64,000 nucleotides of DNA from an uncultured Actinomycetes bacterium (GCA_937863385.1 CALMBW010000020.1:62001-126000), one strand, 5' to 3'; shown: positions 34,347 through 42,914, numbered from the stretch's first letter. A program made the numbers and translations. The notes: a model not told the origin generated them from the sequence alone.

Positions 34347-36043
34347 CCGGACTCAGCCGCAAACAACACCGAGTTGCTTCGTCCCGCCGCCAGGGCTCGG
34401 TCGGTGCGGTACCAGACCACCGCCCGATAAGTGATCCCGGCTCGTTCGATGCGGTACCCAGTGGTGAACACCCCACGCTCGAGTCGAACGGTCTTTGACC
34501 GCGCGAGCTTCTCCTCGCGGGCGCCTCTCTGCTTGAAGATCTTGAGGACCACTTCACCGGAGACTTCCGGCTCTACCGTCCCTGACATCTCGACTCTCTG
34601 AGGCTGGGGGTAATAGAGCACCCCGTCGGAACGCGCCGCACCCCCCGCCGCTTGCAGTGACACGACCGCTTGCACCGCGACCTTGTCGCGCTCGCTCGCC
34701 GAAGACCAGGTGAGATCGTCACCCTCAAACACGGCCTCGAAACGGGTCGTCTTGCCCGGCGTATAGGAATAGCTGAAGTTGCCGGAACCGTCCGTTTGGA
34801 GTCGAGCTGCTTCTACCCATGGCTTGCGGCCGGTCTGCCGGTAGAGGATCACTTGTCGCTGCGGGGCAACGCTGCCCTCGATGTACAGGCTCCCTTCCAC
34901 AAGAACATCGCTGCCGGGCAAGACCTTGGCATCGGACACCGCCAGCGCCACCGACGACTCCGACCTCCCTGCGCCGACACGAACCGCGGCCTCTTCTCTT
35001 ATCGCTGGTAGATCTGCGTACAGCAGGTCACCCGGACACGCAGTAGATCCCGCGTCGCGGTGCCCCGCGATCACAGGAAGGAAGGTCTGCTGTCCCGTCT
35101 CGGGGTTCGAATAGATGTGCGAGGAAGCGGGGGCCAGGTCGTGACGGTCGGACTCCCACGCGAGCATCTCTACGAGCGCGGTTCGTGCCGGCTCACTCGG
35201 AGCCTTGGACTCGAAGTTCCCCATCAACGAGATGCCGACGCTGCCAGAGTTATAGCCACCGACGTGTGCACCCGCAACAGCCTCGCCCGAGCGGTTCTCG
35301 GAGGTCGGGGATTCCCAGTCCGAGTAATCACGCGCCCATCTCCCTTCGAAGACGGTCCCGTCGGGAGCGATCACGAAGTTGTACCCAACGTCGCACCAGC
35401 CCCGGCTCTGCGTGTGATAGGCGTAGATCGCTCGCATCTCTGCCGCGAAATCGGTCGTGCTGTTGTTGCCTGCGGTGTGATGCACGAAAAGTTGCTGAAG
35501 GGGATAGAAGTCGCGATCACAGCCGCCGGATGTGGACTTCAGCGATTCGTCGGCGCCCCAAGCCTCACGAGGAACGATCTCCGGTTCGTTAGCAGACAGT
35601 TGCTGTGGCTCGATGGTGCGGTACGTGACCGGCCCATCTAAGACGTTCATGTAGAAGGCCTCGATCCGGCCCTCGAAGCTGCCCCGCGCGGGAGCCCACT
35701 CGATGGCGATGGCCCGCCCGAGAGAAAGCACACCCGTGGAGCGCTCGCGGCCGGACTGCAGATCGTGTGCCGCTCGCGCCTTGCGCCATCGCCCTAGAAC
35801 CCCTGCGGGCGAGATCGGCCGGTAACGGATCACCAGGCGCTCGGGTCCCATCCAGCTGAGCCCCACATGGGTGGCCGGGAAGGCGAAAGGTATGGTCCCA
35901 GGCCCCTCACGTTCGGCCGTCAGCGCCCACAGCTGTGGCACGCCCACCCGCTCACCGGTCGCAGAGGCAGGCCCGGCGCCGGCGCCGGGCACCAGGAGCA
36001 AGGCGCACAGCACGGCCACGATCATCGCCCTCATGAGCAACAT
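34343..36043 (-). CDS. Secreted N-acetylmuramoyl-L-alanine amidase / PGRP-type protein
   Basis: A 566-residue exported protein. After a signal peptide (IVAVLCALLLVPGAGAGPASA) comes an N-terminal beta domain, then an amidase_2/peptidoglycan-recognition domain (about 190-370): PREAWGADES, LFVHHTAGNNSTTD with the first zinc histidine, GWCDVGYNFVIAPDGTVFEG, GAHVGGYNSGSVGISLMGNF and VIAGHRDAGSTACPG with the later zinc ligands. The C-terminal 190 residues look like one or two beta-sandwich repeats. It should cleave the stem-peptide amide in peptidoglycan. The start at 36043 precedes the signal peptide; the 51-bp repeat copy 2 lies just upstream. Confidence 0.88.
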   Translation of the reverse strand: MLLMRAMIVAVLCALLLVPGAGAGPASATGERVGVPQLWALTAEREGPGTIPFAFPATHVGLSWMGPERLVIRYRPISPAGVLGRWRKARAAHDLQSGRERSTGVLSLGRAIAIEWAPARGSFEGRIEAFYMNVLDGPVTYRTIEPQQLSANEPEIVPREAWGADESLKSTSGGCDRDFYPLQQLFVHHTAGNNSTTDFAAEMRAIYAYHTQSRGWCDVGYNFVIAPDGTVFEGRWARDYSDWESPTSENRSGEAVAGAHVGGYNSGSVGISLMGNFESKAPSEPARTALVEMLAWESDRHDLAPASSHIYSNPETGQQTFLPVIAGHRDAGSTACPGDLLYADLPAIREEAAVRVGAGRSESSVALAVSDAKVLPGSDVLVEGSLYIEGSVAPQRQVILYRQTGRKPWVEAARLQTDGSGNFSYSYTPGKTTRFEAVFEGDDLTWSSASERDKVAVQAVVSLQAAGGAARSDGVLYYPQPQRVEMSGTVEPEVSGEVVLKIFKQRGAREEKLARSKTVRLERGVFTTGYRIERAGITYRAVVWYRTDRALAAGRSNSVLFAAESG

Positions 36044-36053
36044 GCTAACGACC

Positions 36054-36104
36054 CGTTCTGTTAACAGATCCGGCCAACAGTTGGCGGTTCTGGTTAACAG
36101 AAGG
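36054..36104. repeat. 51-bp palindromic intergenic repeat, copy 2
   Basis: Shares 47 of 51 bases with copy 1, including CGTTCTGTTAACAGATCC, the inner GCCAACAGTTGGC and GGTTAACAGAA. Here it lies between divergent genes, ten bases upstream of the amidase start, so it must be in the leader or promoter of that gene. Confidence 0.8.
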
Positions 36105-36127
36105 GGCGGTGGGTGGTTTGACACTCT

Positions 36128-36148
36128 TATAGGAGTGTTATAGGAGTA
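36128..36148 (+). repeat. Duplicated ribosome-binding segment
   Basis: TTATAGGAGT occurs twice, separated by a single G, directly ahead of the transporter start codon. Each copy contains a GGAG ribosome-binding core; the second copy is correctly spaced for the ATG at 36154. Confidence 0.5.
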
Positions 36149-36153
36149 GGCGG

Positions 36154-37275
36154 ATGGATAGCCGGGCCGAGCCCACCAGCGCGCCTGCAGGCGGGCCCAA
36201 GACACTTTTGCAGGCAACCACGTCGGCCAGTTCGTGGACGTTGCGGCTCTTGCTCGCGTTGTTCCTGTTCGTGGGCTCACTGCAACTCATGAAGACCGGA
36301 GCCGCATCCTTGGACCTGTTCAAGGCGGGTGGATACCTGGTACGAAACGCCGGATCGACCCTTGGGTTGGGGTGGCTCGGAGCCCTGTTCGTCCTATCGG
36401 GATCGCCTGTTGCCGCTACGGCTCTGACGTTAGTAGCAGCCGAAAGCATCACCGAGACGCAGGGGTTCACGATGCTCACGGGTTCCAGGCTGGGGGCCGC
36501 CTTCGTCGTCTTGGTTACGGCGGTCATCTTCGCCTTGCGAGCCGACGAGGGCGAGAAGATGAAGCCCGTGTCAACGGCGGTCATGGCGCTCAGCACTACC
36601 GCTCTCATCTACGTACCCTCCGCCCTACTCGGCTTCGTGCTGCTCAACTGGGGCCCCTTCTCGGGGCTCGATCTCGAGTTCCCCGGACAGTTCGCAGACC
36701 TCCTGGACATCATCTACGGGGGCATCCTCGATAGGGTCGGGACGTGGCCGGCGACCTTGGTCTTCTTGGGTGGCCTTGGAGCTCTGCTACTGAGCCTCAA
36801 GGCGCTGGATTCGGTGATGCCACAGCTGGACGGCGAGGAAGGCATCGGCGACCGGCGGCTGACCTGGCTACGAAAGAAGTGGACGATGTTCGCTCTCGGC
36901 TGTGCCGTCGCACTCGTCACGATGTCGGTGTCCGTGGCTCTGACGGTCTTGGTGCCACTCGTTTCGAAGGGCTACGCCAAACGAGAGGACATCATCCCCT
37001 ACATCATGGGCGCCAACATCACGACCTTGGGCGACACGCTGCTTGCAGCCTTTGCTCTTAACTCACCGGCATCAGTGCGCATCGTTCTCGCCGGCATCAT
37101 CTCGACCACCATCTTGAGTGTCTTCCTGCTGGCGTTCTTCTATCCTCAGATCAAGCGAAGTATCTGGAGATTCCAGAGGCTGATGGTTCGCAGCCGGAGC
37201 CGGCTGGCGTTTTTCACGGCGGGACTGTTCCTGGTTCCCGTCGCTATCATCACGATCTCAGGATGGGCAGGATGA
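36154..37275 (+). CDS. Na+/phosphate symporter-like membrane transporter
   Basis: A 373-residue membrane protein with about nine helices. Two inverted-repeat signature segments, LSGSPVAATALTLVAAESI and MGANITTLGDTLLAAFAL, resemble the paired Na/Pi-cotransporter (PF02690-like) repeats, so phosphate uptake or efflux is the leading guess. The usual Q-S-S-S in repeat one is replaced by G-S-P-V. No PhoU domain is attached. The next gene overlaps by four bases (ATGA) and encodes an RHH protein. Confidence 0.75.
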   Translation: MDSRAEPTSAPAGGPKTLLQATTSASSWTLRLLLALFLFVGSLQLMKTGAASLDLFKAGGYLVRNAGSTLGLGWLGALFVLSGSPVAATALTLVAAESITETQGFTMLTGSRLGAAFVVLVTAVIFALRADEGEKMKPVSTAVMALSTTALIYVPSALLGFVLLNWGPFSGLDLEFPGQFADLLDIIYGGILDRVGTWPATLVFLGGLGALLLSLKALDSVMPQLDGEEGIGDRRLTWLRKKWTMFALGCAVALVTMSVSVALTVLVPLVSKGYAKREDIIPYIMGANITTLGDTLLAAFALNSPASVRIVLAGIISTTILSVFLLAFFYPQIKRSIWRFQRLMVRSRSRLAFFTAGLFLVPVAIITISGWAG

Positions 37276-37523
37276 GCAAACAAGAACAAGTGACACTGAA
37301 GATCCCTCGGCCGCTCTACGAGCAGCTCAAACAGGTGATCGCCGAGTCCGGGTTCCACTCGGTCACGGAGTTCGCCGTCTACGTGTTGCGCGATCTCGTC
37401 TCCCACCATGGGCAGCGGCCGGCGACGCCGGCCCCGGACCCATCGAACCCCTCGGCCGAGCCCCTCTCGCCCGACGAGATCGAGATGATCCGCCAGCGCC
37501 TGACCTCTCTCGGCTACCTGTGA
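37272..37523 (+). CDS. Small ribbon-helix-helix-like protein with an LGY tail
   Basis: An 83-residue protein. QVTLKIPRPLYEQLKQVI and FHSVTEFAVYVLRDLVS look like an RHH strand-helix-helix DNA-binding unit. A proline-rich linker leads to the C-terminal tail LSPDEIEMIRQRLTSLGYL. A similar tail, EEEAAAVAEHLKDLGYIE, ends the phosphodiesterase encoded at 57032-58621. Translation is coupled to the transporter (ATGA). It may regulate that operon; this is inference. Confidence 0.7.
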   Translation: MSKQEQVTLKIPRPLYEQLKQVIAESGFHSVTEFAVYVLRDLVSHHGQRPATPAPDPSNPSAEPLSPDEIEMIRQRLTSLGYL

Positions 37524-37545
37524 TCCGGTTCTCTTACTCGCTGAT

Positions 37546-37614
37546 CCCAGATCACAGCTAGCCAAGCCTCTCCTGCCTGTTCGGTACGAAAGTGGTGGCT
37601 TGGGATTATCTGGG
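37546..37614. promoter_or_regulatory. Nested inverted repeats upstream of the glutamate-type ABC operon
   Basis: Outer arms CCCAGAT/ATCTGGG enclose inner arms CCAAGCC/GGCTTGG around a 28-base centre. The structure lies after the RHH gene and before a candidate -10 element, so it could be the terminator of the first operon, an operator or a structured leader. No T tract follows the stem. Confidence 0.4.
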
Positions 37615-37630
37615 CATAGCCGGACATCCT

Positions 37631-37638
37631 GCTACACT
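37631..37638 (+). promoter_or_regulatory. Candidate extended -10 promoter element for the ABC operon
   Basis: TGCTACACT (TGn plus TACACT) lies 12 bases before the ATG of the ATPase gene. No good -35 hexamer is seen 17 bases upstream, as is common with extended -10 promoters. The leader would be very short. Confidence 0.3.
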
Positions 37639-37649
37639 CCTGCCCATCA

Positions 37650-38408
37650 ATGGGGGATAGCACGGGTTCCACGAAACATCTCGTCGAGATCGACGACGTA
37701 TCCAAGAACTTCGGCGCCAACCAGGTCCTCAGGGGCGTAAGCCTGTCCGTGGACCGGGGGGAAGCCGTCGTCATCGCGGGCCCATCTGGCTCTGGGAAGA
37801 GCACGCTCCTTCGCTGCATCAATGCTCTCGAGACGATCGACTCCGGGGAGATCCGGTTCGAAGGAAGGTCTGTATCGGCTGCCGGGAAGGATGTCTACGG
37901 ACTACGCGCCGAGATGGGGATGGTCTTCCAACAGTTCAACCTGTTCCCGCACAAAACGGTGCTCGAGAACGTGACCCTCGGCCCCGTCGAAGTCAAAGGT
38001 ATCGACCGCTCCCAGGCCGTGAGCAAGGCAGAAGAGCTTCTGGCGCGCGTCGGCATCTCCGAGAAAGCCTCTGCCTCTCCAGCCGATCTCTCGGGAGGCC
38101 AACAGCAACGTGTCGCGATCGCCCGCGCACTGGCGATGGAACCCAAGCTGATGCTCTTCGACGAACCCACCTCGGCACTCGACCCCGAGATGATCCGAGA
38201 GGTACTGGATGTCATGCGCGATCTCGCTCGAGATGGGATGACCATGATCGTCGTGACTCACGAGATGGGATTCGCACGTGAGGTCTGCGACCGCCTTGTC
38301 TTCATCGACGAAGGGGTCATCGTCGAAGAAGGCCCCCCGGACGAGTTCTTCACTGCTGCGAAGAGCGAGCGGGCGCGCGACTTCGTGGACAAGATCCTTC
38401 ACCACTGA
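37650..38408 (+). CDS. gluA: Polar amino acid ABC transporter ATP-binding protein
   Basis: A 252-residue ATPase of the polar amino acid (GlnQ/GluA) family that powers glutamate/glutamine-type import. Walker [11 protein letters not shown]-loop [18 protein letters not shown], signature [15 protein letters not shown] and Walker [15 protein letters not shown] are intact, followed by the switch histidine in VVTHEMGF. It opens a five-gene run with binding protein, two permeases and an extra binding lipoprotein. The glutamate assignment rests on gene order and the DPCS-like lipoprotein, not on binding residues. Confidence 0.9.
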   Translation: MGDSTGSTKHLVEIDDVSKNFGANQVLRGVSLSVDRGEAVVIAGPSGSGKSTLLRCINALETIDSGEIRFEGRSVSAAGKDVYGLRAEMGMVFQQFNLFPHKTVLENVTLGPVEVKGIDRSQAVSKAEELLARVGISEKASASPADLSGGQQQRVAIARALAMEPKLMLFDEPTSALDPEMIREVLDVMRDLARDGMTMIVVTHEMGFAREVCDRLVFIDEGVIVEEGPPDEFFTAAKSERARDFVDKILHH

Positions 38409-38474
38409 CGAGTTTTCTAACGCATCGCTGATGGACGGATGAGTCGCATGGGCGGCTCGGAAAGGAGGAAACGT

Positions 38475-39386
38475 ATGCAAGGTGTGCGCAACTGGCGTCT
38501 CTTGGTCGCTCTCCTCGCTGTGTTCGCGGTTCTGGGAGCAGCGTGTGGTGGCGACGACGGGGCCGAGCCCGGCGCGGATGTGGAGGCTGGGGAGTTCGAA
38601 GAAGGCACCACGATGGCCGAACTACAGGAAAAGGGCGAGGTGGTGATCGGTGTCAAGTACGACGTACCTCCGTTCGGATTCGAGAACCCGGACACCGGTG
38701 AGGTTGAGGGCTTCGACGTAGACCTGGCCAAGTACATCGCCGCAAAGCTGGGGGTCGAGCCGGTCTTCAAGGAAGCTATCTCCGACAACCGCATCCCGTT
38801 CCTTCAGGACGGCACCGTCGACCTGATCCTCTCGACGATGACGATCACCACGGACCGGGACGCAGAGATCGACTATTCGCGTCCGTACTTCATCGCTCAG
38901 GGCCGCATCCTGGTTCCCGAGGACAGCGACATCGCCGGCATCGAGGATCTTGCCGGTCGCAGCGTGTGCACCGCTCTGGGATCGACCTACGAGTCGACCC
39001 TGAAGGAGCAGGCACCCGACGCCGACGTGGTCACGGTCGACGCTTACAGCGACTGTCTCGCTCAGCTTCAGAGCGGCCAGGTGGACGCAGTCTCGACGGA
39101 CAACATCATCCTCACCGGCATGATCATCCAGGCAGGCGAGGACTTCCCGATGAAGCTCGTCGGTGACCCTCTGACCACCGAGCCTTACGGCATCGGTCTC
39201 CCGGATGGCGACAGCGAACTGCAAGCCTTCCTCGACCAGACGATCGAAGAAGCCTTCGAGGACGGTACCTGGGACGAGATCTACGACTCGTGGGTGGGTC
39301 AGTACGTCGAGGGTGAGCCGGAGCACCCGAGCGACTACACGCTCGAGGACGCTCTGGAACTCTTCCCGTGCTCGGAGACCTGCTAG
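38475..39386 (+). CDS. gluB: Glutamate-type ABC transporter substrate-binding lipoprotein
   Basis: A 303-residue lipoprotein with a signal peptide and lipobox LGAAC, then a type 3 periplasmic-binding fold. GEVVIGVKYDVPPFGFENPD, GFDVDLAKYIAAKLG, DLILSTMTITTDRDAEIDYS, the SVCTALGSTYESTLKEQ hinge and DAVSTDNIILTGM match glutamate/aspartate-binding proteins. AAAGGAGGAAACGT immediately before the ATG is an ideal ribosome site and fixes the start. A small hairpin follows the gene, perhaps allowing more binding protein than permease to be made. Confidence 0.9.
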   Translation: MQGVRNWRLLVALLAVFAVLGAACGGDDGAEPGADVEAGEFEEGTTMAELQEKGEVVIGVKYDVPPFGFENPDTGEVEGFDVDLAKYIAAKLGVEPVFKEAISDNRIPFLQDGTVDLILSTMTITTDRDAEIDYSRPYFIAQGRILVPEDSDIAGIEDLAGRSVCTALGSTYESTLKEQAPDADVVTVDAYSDCLAQLQSGQVDAVSTDNIILTGMIIQAGEDFPMKLVGDPLTTEPYGIGLPDGDSELQAFLDQTIEEAFEDGTWDEIYDSWVGQYVEGEPEHPSDYTLEDALELFPCSETC

Positions 39387-39408
39387 CAGCGACCTCTTTG
39401 GTCGACTG
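39387..39408 (+). promoter_or_regulatory. Hairpin between binding-protein and permease genes
   Basis: CAGCGACC, loop TCTTT, GGTCGACTG form a short stem with one bulge. Such intercistronic stems often stabilise the 3' end of the binding-protein message in ABC operons. Confidence 0.35.
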
Positions 39409-39418
39409 AGGAAGCCGG

Positions 39419-40081
39419 ATGGGTGACTACTGGAACGTTCTAAGGAACAACTTCCCAGAGATCGCGTCCGGCTTCCTCATGACCTGCCGCATCGTCGCGG
39501 TGGCGTTTCTCATCGCGATGGGTGTTGGCATCTTCGTGGGGGCCCTTCGTGCGGCCCCCTCGAAGATGCTCAACCGCATCGGACTCGTCTACGTCGAGTT
39601 CTTCCGCAATATCCCCCTGCTGGTTCTGATCTACATCGTCTTCTACGGCGTGAACCAGGCAGACATCGTCTCTCTCGACCGCTTCGTAGCCGGGGCCCTG
39701 TGTCTCGGCCTCTACACCGCCGCCTACATCGCCGAAGCAGTTAGGTCGGGCGTCTTCACGGTAGGCAGAGGTCAGATGGACGCAGCTCTTTCGCTAGGGC
39801 TCACCCAGCGTGAAGCGCTGCAGAAGGTCGTCTTGCCCCAAGCCGTTCGGACCGTGATCCCGCCGATCGGAAGCCTGATCATCGCCATGACCAAGAACTC
39901 GGCGATCCTGGGCGGGGCGCTGGGGGTCAACGACATCCTGCACAGGACTCGACAGATCTACAACGACAACTTCAAGTTCGCAGAGACATTCCTATGGGCA
40001 ACACTTGCCTATCTGATCCTTACCGTCTCCGTCACCATCATCGTCCGGAAGCTTGAGACTCGCTTGGCGATCCGGAGGTGA
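39419..40081 (+). CDS. gluC: Amino acid ABC transporter permease (GluC-like)
   Basis: A 220-residue inner-membrane permease with five helices. The His/Glu/Gln-permease N-terminal pattern (FLMTCRIVAVAFLIAMGVG, EFFRNIPLLVLIYIVFYG) and the EAA loop with AALSLGLTQREALQKVVLPQ are clear. It starts with ATG after GAGGAAGCCGG. It forms a heterodimer with the next permease in characterised systems. Confidence 0.9.
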   Translation: MGDYWNVLRNNFPEIASGFLMTCRIVAVAFLIAMGVGIFVGALRAAPSKMLNRIGLVYVEFFRNIPLLVLIYIVFYGVNQADIVSLDRFVAGALCLGLYTAAYIAEAVRSGVFTVGRGQMDAALSLGLTQREALQKVVLPQAVRTVIPPIGSLIIAMTKNSAILGGALGVNDILHRTRQIYNDNFKFAETFLWATLAYLILTVSVTIIVRKLETRLAIRR

Positions 40082-40086
40082 TGTAG

Positions 40087-40881
40087 ATGGGTCAGATCTT
40101 CGATCCATCCAATTGGGAGTGGATCACCTCCGGCAACAACCTCTCCTTCATCTTCGAAGGATTCTTGATCAACCTTCAGATCGCAATCGTCGCTATGGCG
40201 TTCGCCCTCATCTTCGGGTTGGTGCTAGCCCTCGGCAGCATCTCGAAGGCTCGCCCCCTCAGAGCGGTTTCACGCATGTGGGTGGACGTCTGGCGGAACC
40301 TGCCGCTGATCTTCATCCTTCTCGGTTTCGGCCTCGCTCTGCCCGGCTCTATCTACTCCTTCTGGGAAGACAACGTTCCAGCATTCCTTCCCAGCGCGTA
40401 TCAGAACGGCCGGATCGTCGCGGCGGTACTCGGCCTTGTCGTCTACAACTCCGCAGTCATGGCCGAAATCATGCGCGCCGGCATCGTGTCCTTAGAGCGA
40501 GGTCAGGGCGATGCGGCAGCAGCCCTGGGAATGACGCATCGTCAATCATTGCGGCTCGTGATCCTGCCTCAGGGACTGCGGCGCATGGTTCCCGCTACCG
40601 TGTCCCAGCTGATCACCCTGAACAAGGACACGACACTGGTTAGCATCCTGGCCATACGCGAGGTGGTTCGTCATGCACGGACCATCACCAACGCCAACCC
40701 ATTCACCCCAGACTTCGTCAAGGGTCCGCCCCTGCAGGTCTATCTGGTGGTTGGGCTGATGTTCATCATCGTGAACCTGCTTCTTAGCCGCTTATCCACC
40801 CGTCTCGAGATCAAGCAGCGACGTGAGTCTGGCGTGAAGATCGAAAGCGTCACGGGGCTCGAGGATCAGATCGCGGTCTAA
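40087..40881 (+). CDS. gluD: Amino acid ABC transporter permease (GluD-like)
   Basis: A 264-residue second permease of the polar amino acid family, five to six helices. VWRNLPLIFILLGFGLALPG and the EAA loop AAAALGMTHRQSLRLVILPQ match GluD/GltK types. A C-terminal extension of about 25 charged residues reaches beyond the last helix. It begins five bases after the first permease stop. Confidence 0.9.
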   Translation: MGQIFDPSNWEWITSGNNLSFIFEGFLINLQIAIVAMAFALIFGLVLALGSISKARPLRAVSRMWVDVWRNLPLIFILLGFGLALPGSIYSFWEDNVPAFLPSAYQNGRIVAAVLGLVVYNSAVMAEIMRAGIVSLERGQGDAAAALGMTHRQSLRLVILPQGLRRMVPATVSQLITLNKDTTLVSILAIREVVRHARTITNANPFTPDFVKGPPLQVYLVVGLMFIIVNLLLSRLSTRLEIKQRRESGVKIESVTGLEDQIAV

Positions 40882-40933
40882 GCGCCGTCTAGGCGCGGTC
40901 CTACAGGACAACGACTCGCTATCCTGTCGGGCG

Positions 40934-41806
40934 ATGCATCGACTTTTGTCCGTCCTCGCCTGCGCCGCTCTTCTCGCCTCCTGCGTTCCGCCAGAGAAGG
41001 AGGAGAACCTGGGCAAGCGCTGGGACGAAACGACCGTGATGGGCGAACTGCAACAGCGTGGCTCCATCCGCATCGGCGCATCTACCGACTCTCTCACCCG
41101 CCTTCAGGATGGAGAGCCTGGCGGATACGACTCTTTCACGGAGGACTTCGCTCTGTATCTCGCCGACACCCTGAAGGTCGATCCAGAGATCGTCGAGGTT
41201 CCCAGCTCGCAACTATCCACCGGGATCGACACTGGCGACATAGACATCGCCTTTCCTTTGCAGGTGGTTACGGAGCAGCTCGTGAGGCAACGATCTTTCA
41301 CCGATCCACTGCTGATCACCCATCAGCGTCTCTTAGTGGAAAAGGGCTCCGGCATCGAGCAAGCCGGCGATCTGGCCGGCCAAGAGGTCTGCGGGATCCT
41401 GGACGAGACCGGACTGGATCTATCCACTGTCGACCCCACCATCGATCAGCGCACGGAGCGCGACCCAACGGTCTGCGCGGCAGCATTACTCCGCGGCGAA
41501 GTGGTTGCTGTAACCGGCCAAGACGTGGTGCTGACTTCGCTGTTAGCTCGGATCGAGGAAGTCTGTAGAGACGGCGACTGCGCAACCGGTTACGAGATCA
41601 CCGGCGACCAGCTCACGACCGGAGGACTCAGCGCAATGGTGGTCTCCGGGGCACAGGCATGGACGGACTACGTGTCGTTGGTTCTGCAGCAGTGGAAAGA
41701 GGACGGCGGATGGGACGAAGCCTATGTGGAGTCGTTAGGACCTGAGAGCCCCGGCCCCCCCGACCTAACCATCGAAGAATCGGCCGCCCTCTATCCGCGG
41801 GGCTAG
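40934..41806 (+). CDS. Second ABC-type solute-binding lipoprotein
   Basis: A 290-residue lipoprotein (lipobox LLASC at the N-terminus) with a weaker type 3 binding-protein fold: GSIRIGASTDSLTRLQD, GYDSFTEDFALYLADTL and the LAGQEVCGILDETGL hinge. Compared with the first binding protein, the ligand-binding signature is degraded (the aromatic and Asp residues after the first strand differ). It may bind another ligand or modulate the transporter. It follows the permease by about 50 bases on the same strand. Confidence 0.75.
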   Translation: MHRLLSVLACAALLASCVPPEKEENLGKRWDETTVMGELQQRGSIRIGASTDSLTRLQDGEPGGYDSFTEDFALYLADTLKVDPEIVEVPSSQLSTGIDTGDIDIAFPLQVVTEQLVRQRSFTDPLLITHQRLLVEKGSGIEQAGDLAGQEVCGILDETGLDLSTVDPTIDQRTERDPTVCAAALLRGEVVAVTGQDVVLTSLLARIEEVCRDGDCATGYEITGDQLTTGGLSAMVVSGAQAWTDYVSLVLQQWKEDGGWDEAYVESLGPESPGPPDLTIEESAALYPRG

Positions 41807-41815
41807 AAGGTCACG

Positions 41816-42319
41816 CTAGCCGGTTCCATAAACGTTGCCGGGGTTGGCTTTCCACTCGAAGACCTGCTGTACGTACATGCGCCCGCCGGCACGTTGGACC
41901 CCGACCCCCATGAACCGCCATCGCCCCAGGATGTTGTGACGGTGGCTGCTCGACCGCATGAAAGCCGCGAAGAGGGAATCACAGCCGCCCCCGCGCCCGG
42001 TGTTCTGACCGAGCCGACGCCACCCTGTTATCTCCGTGCCGTAGTTGTAGTCGTGGCGTAACGAACGTTCCGCTCCGATCTGGCGGGCATGCCTGCGGGC
42101 TACGTAGCCGAGGTCCCGATCCCACGCGAGGGACCGAAGCCCTTTGGCGCGCCTCTGTAGATTGATCTTCCGCATGAAGCAGCGTTCGGGCTTCGAGAAG
42201 CTGAAGCGGCCGCTCGCATCCGCCACGTCGACCGGCGGGCCCGCAGGAAGCAACAGCGAAGCCAGTGCCACCGATACCGTTGCGACGAGCCCACTGGGAC
42301 GCAGACGGATACCCCTCAC
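41816..42319 (-). CDS. Secreted CAP-domain (SCP/PR1-like) protein, second copy
   Basis: A 167-residue exported protein with a signal peptide (LVATVSVALASLLLPAGPPV) and a CAP domain: MRKINLQRRAKGLRSLAWD, YVARRHARQIGAE, LRHD, LGQNTGRGG, SSSHRHNILGRWRFMGVGVQ. The glutamate of the metal-site motif GENV is changed to Gln (LGQNT), unlike the first CAP protein. AAGGGGAGAC before the ATG is a good ribosome site. Confidence 0.85.
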   Translation of the reverse strand: MRGIRLRPSGLVATVSVALASLLLPAGPPVDVADASGRFSFSKPERCFMRKINLQRRAKGLRSLAWDRDLGYVARRHARQIGAERSLRHDYNYGTEITGWRRLGQNTGRGGGCDSLFAAFMRSSSHRHNILGRWRFMGVGVQRAGGRMYVQQVFEWKANPGNVYGTG

Positions 42320-42488
42320 ATGTCTCCCCTTCTTGAAGGCCGTGAAAGTGATGCACGTTTCAACCAGTCGCTAGTGGGTACCGGAATCGCGATACGTCTG
42401 TCCACTCACTACATCGACGCTCAGTGGTCGCGCGGCACCACAAGGTGACGATGTGCAGGTAGGGCGTCCGCAAGAAATATCGATTCTC

Positions 42489-42505
42489 TTGTTCACTAGG
42501 AACAA
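42489..42505. promoter_or_regulatory. Palindrome upstream of the receiver-domain gene
   Basis: TTGTTC-ACTAG-GAACAA is a perfect 6-base inverted repeat around a 5-base centre, 41 bases before the response-regulator ATG. It is a possible operator in the roughly 226-base divergent region between the CAP and receiver genes, which otherwise holds no gene I can support. Confidence 0.3.
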
Positions 42506-42545
42506 AGGGGTGGACACAGAGGTTCCGACCCACGATGCTTGCCAC

Positions 42546-42914
42546 ATGACCGAGGTGGAAACCACGACCAGTCAGACCGTTCTGATCGTCGACGACGACG
42601 AGGAGATCCGCCACGTCCTCAGGTTGCTTTGCGAAACCGAAGGCATGGAGGTGATCGGAGAAGCCGCCACCGGGGTCGAAGCCGTCCCTCAGGCCTTAAG
42701 GCATCAGCCCGATGTCGTGATCCTCGATTACATGCTCCCCCGGCTAGACGGTGAGGGCACCGCAGAGATCCTCCGCGCCGTTGTACCAGGAACCAAGATC
42801 GTCGCATTCTCGGCGATCCTCGACAGTCAGCCGGGGTGGGCCGACGCCTACTTGAACAAGGAGCGCATCTCCGAACTCATGCCGCTGCTACAAACACTCA
42901 TCCCCAACAATTAG
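42546..42914 (+). CDS. Stand-alone response-regulator receiver protein
   Basis: A 122-residue CheY-like receiver with no output domain. Acidic pocket D16-D18 in LIVDDDEEIR, phospho-acceptor D61 in VVILDYMLP, S89 in VAFSAI and K105 in LNKERI are all present, so it should be phosphorylated. No histidine kinase is in the window. The start at 42546 sits just before the first strand; an upstream GTG at 42510 lacks spacing to its AAAGG. Confidence 0.85.
   Translation: MTEVETTTSQTVLIVDDDEEIRHVLRLLCETEGMEVIGEAATGVEAVPQALRHQPDVVILDYMLPRLDGEGTAEILRAVVPGTKIVAFSAILDSQPGWADAYLNKERISELMPLLQTLIPNN

Noticed and set aside
40878-41097. Antisense open frames across the ABC-operon junction
   Set aside because: They overlap well-supported genes on the plus strand and show no domain.
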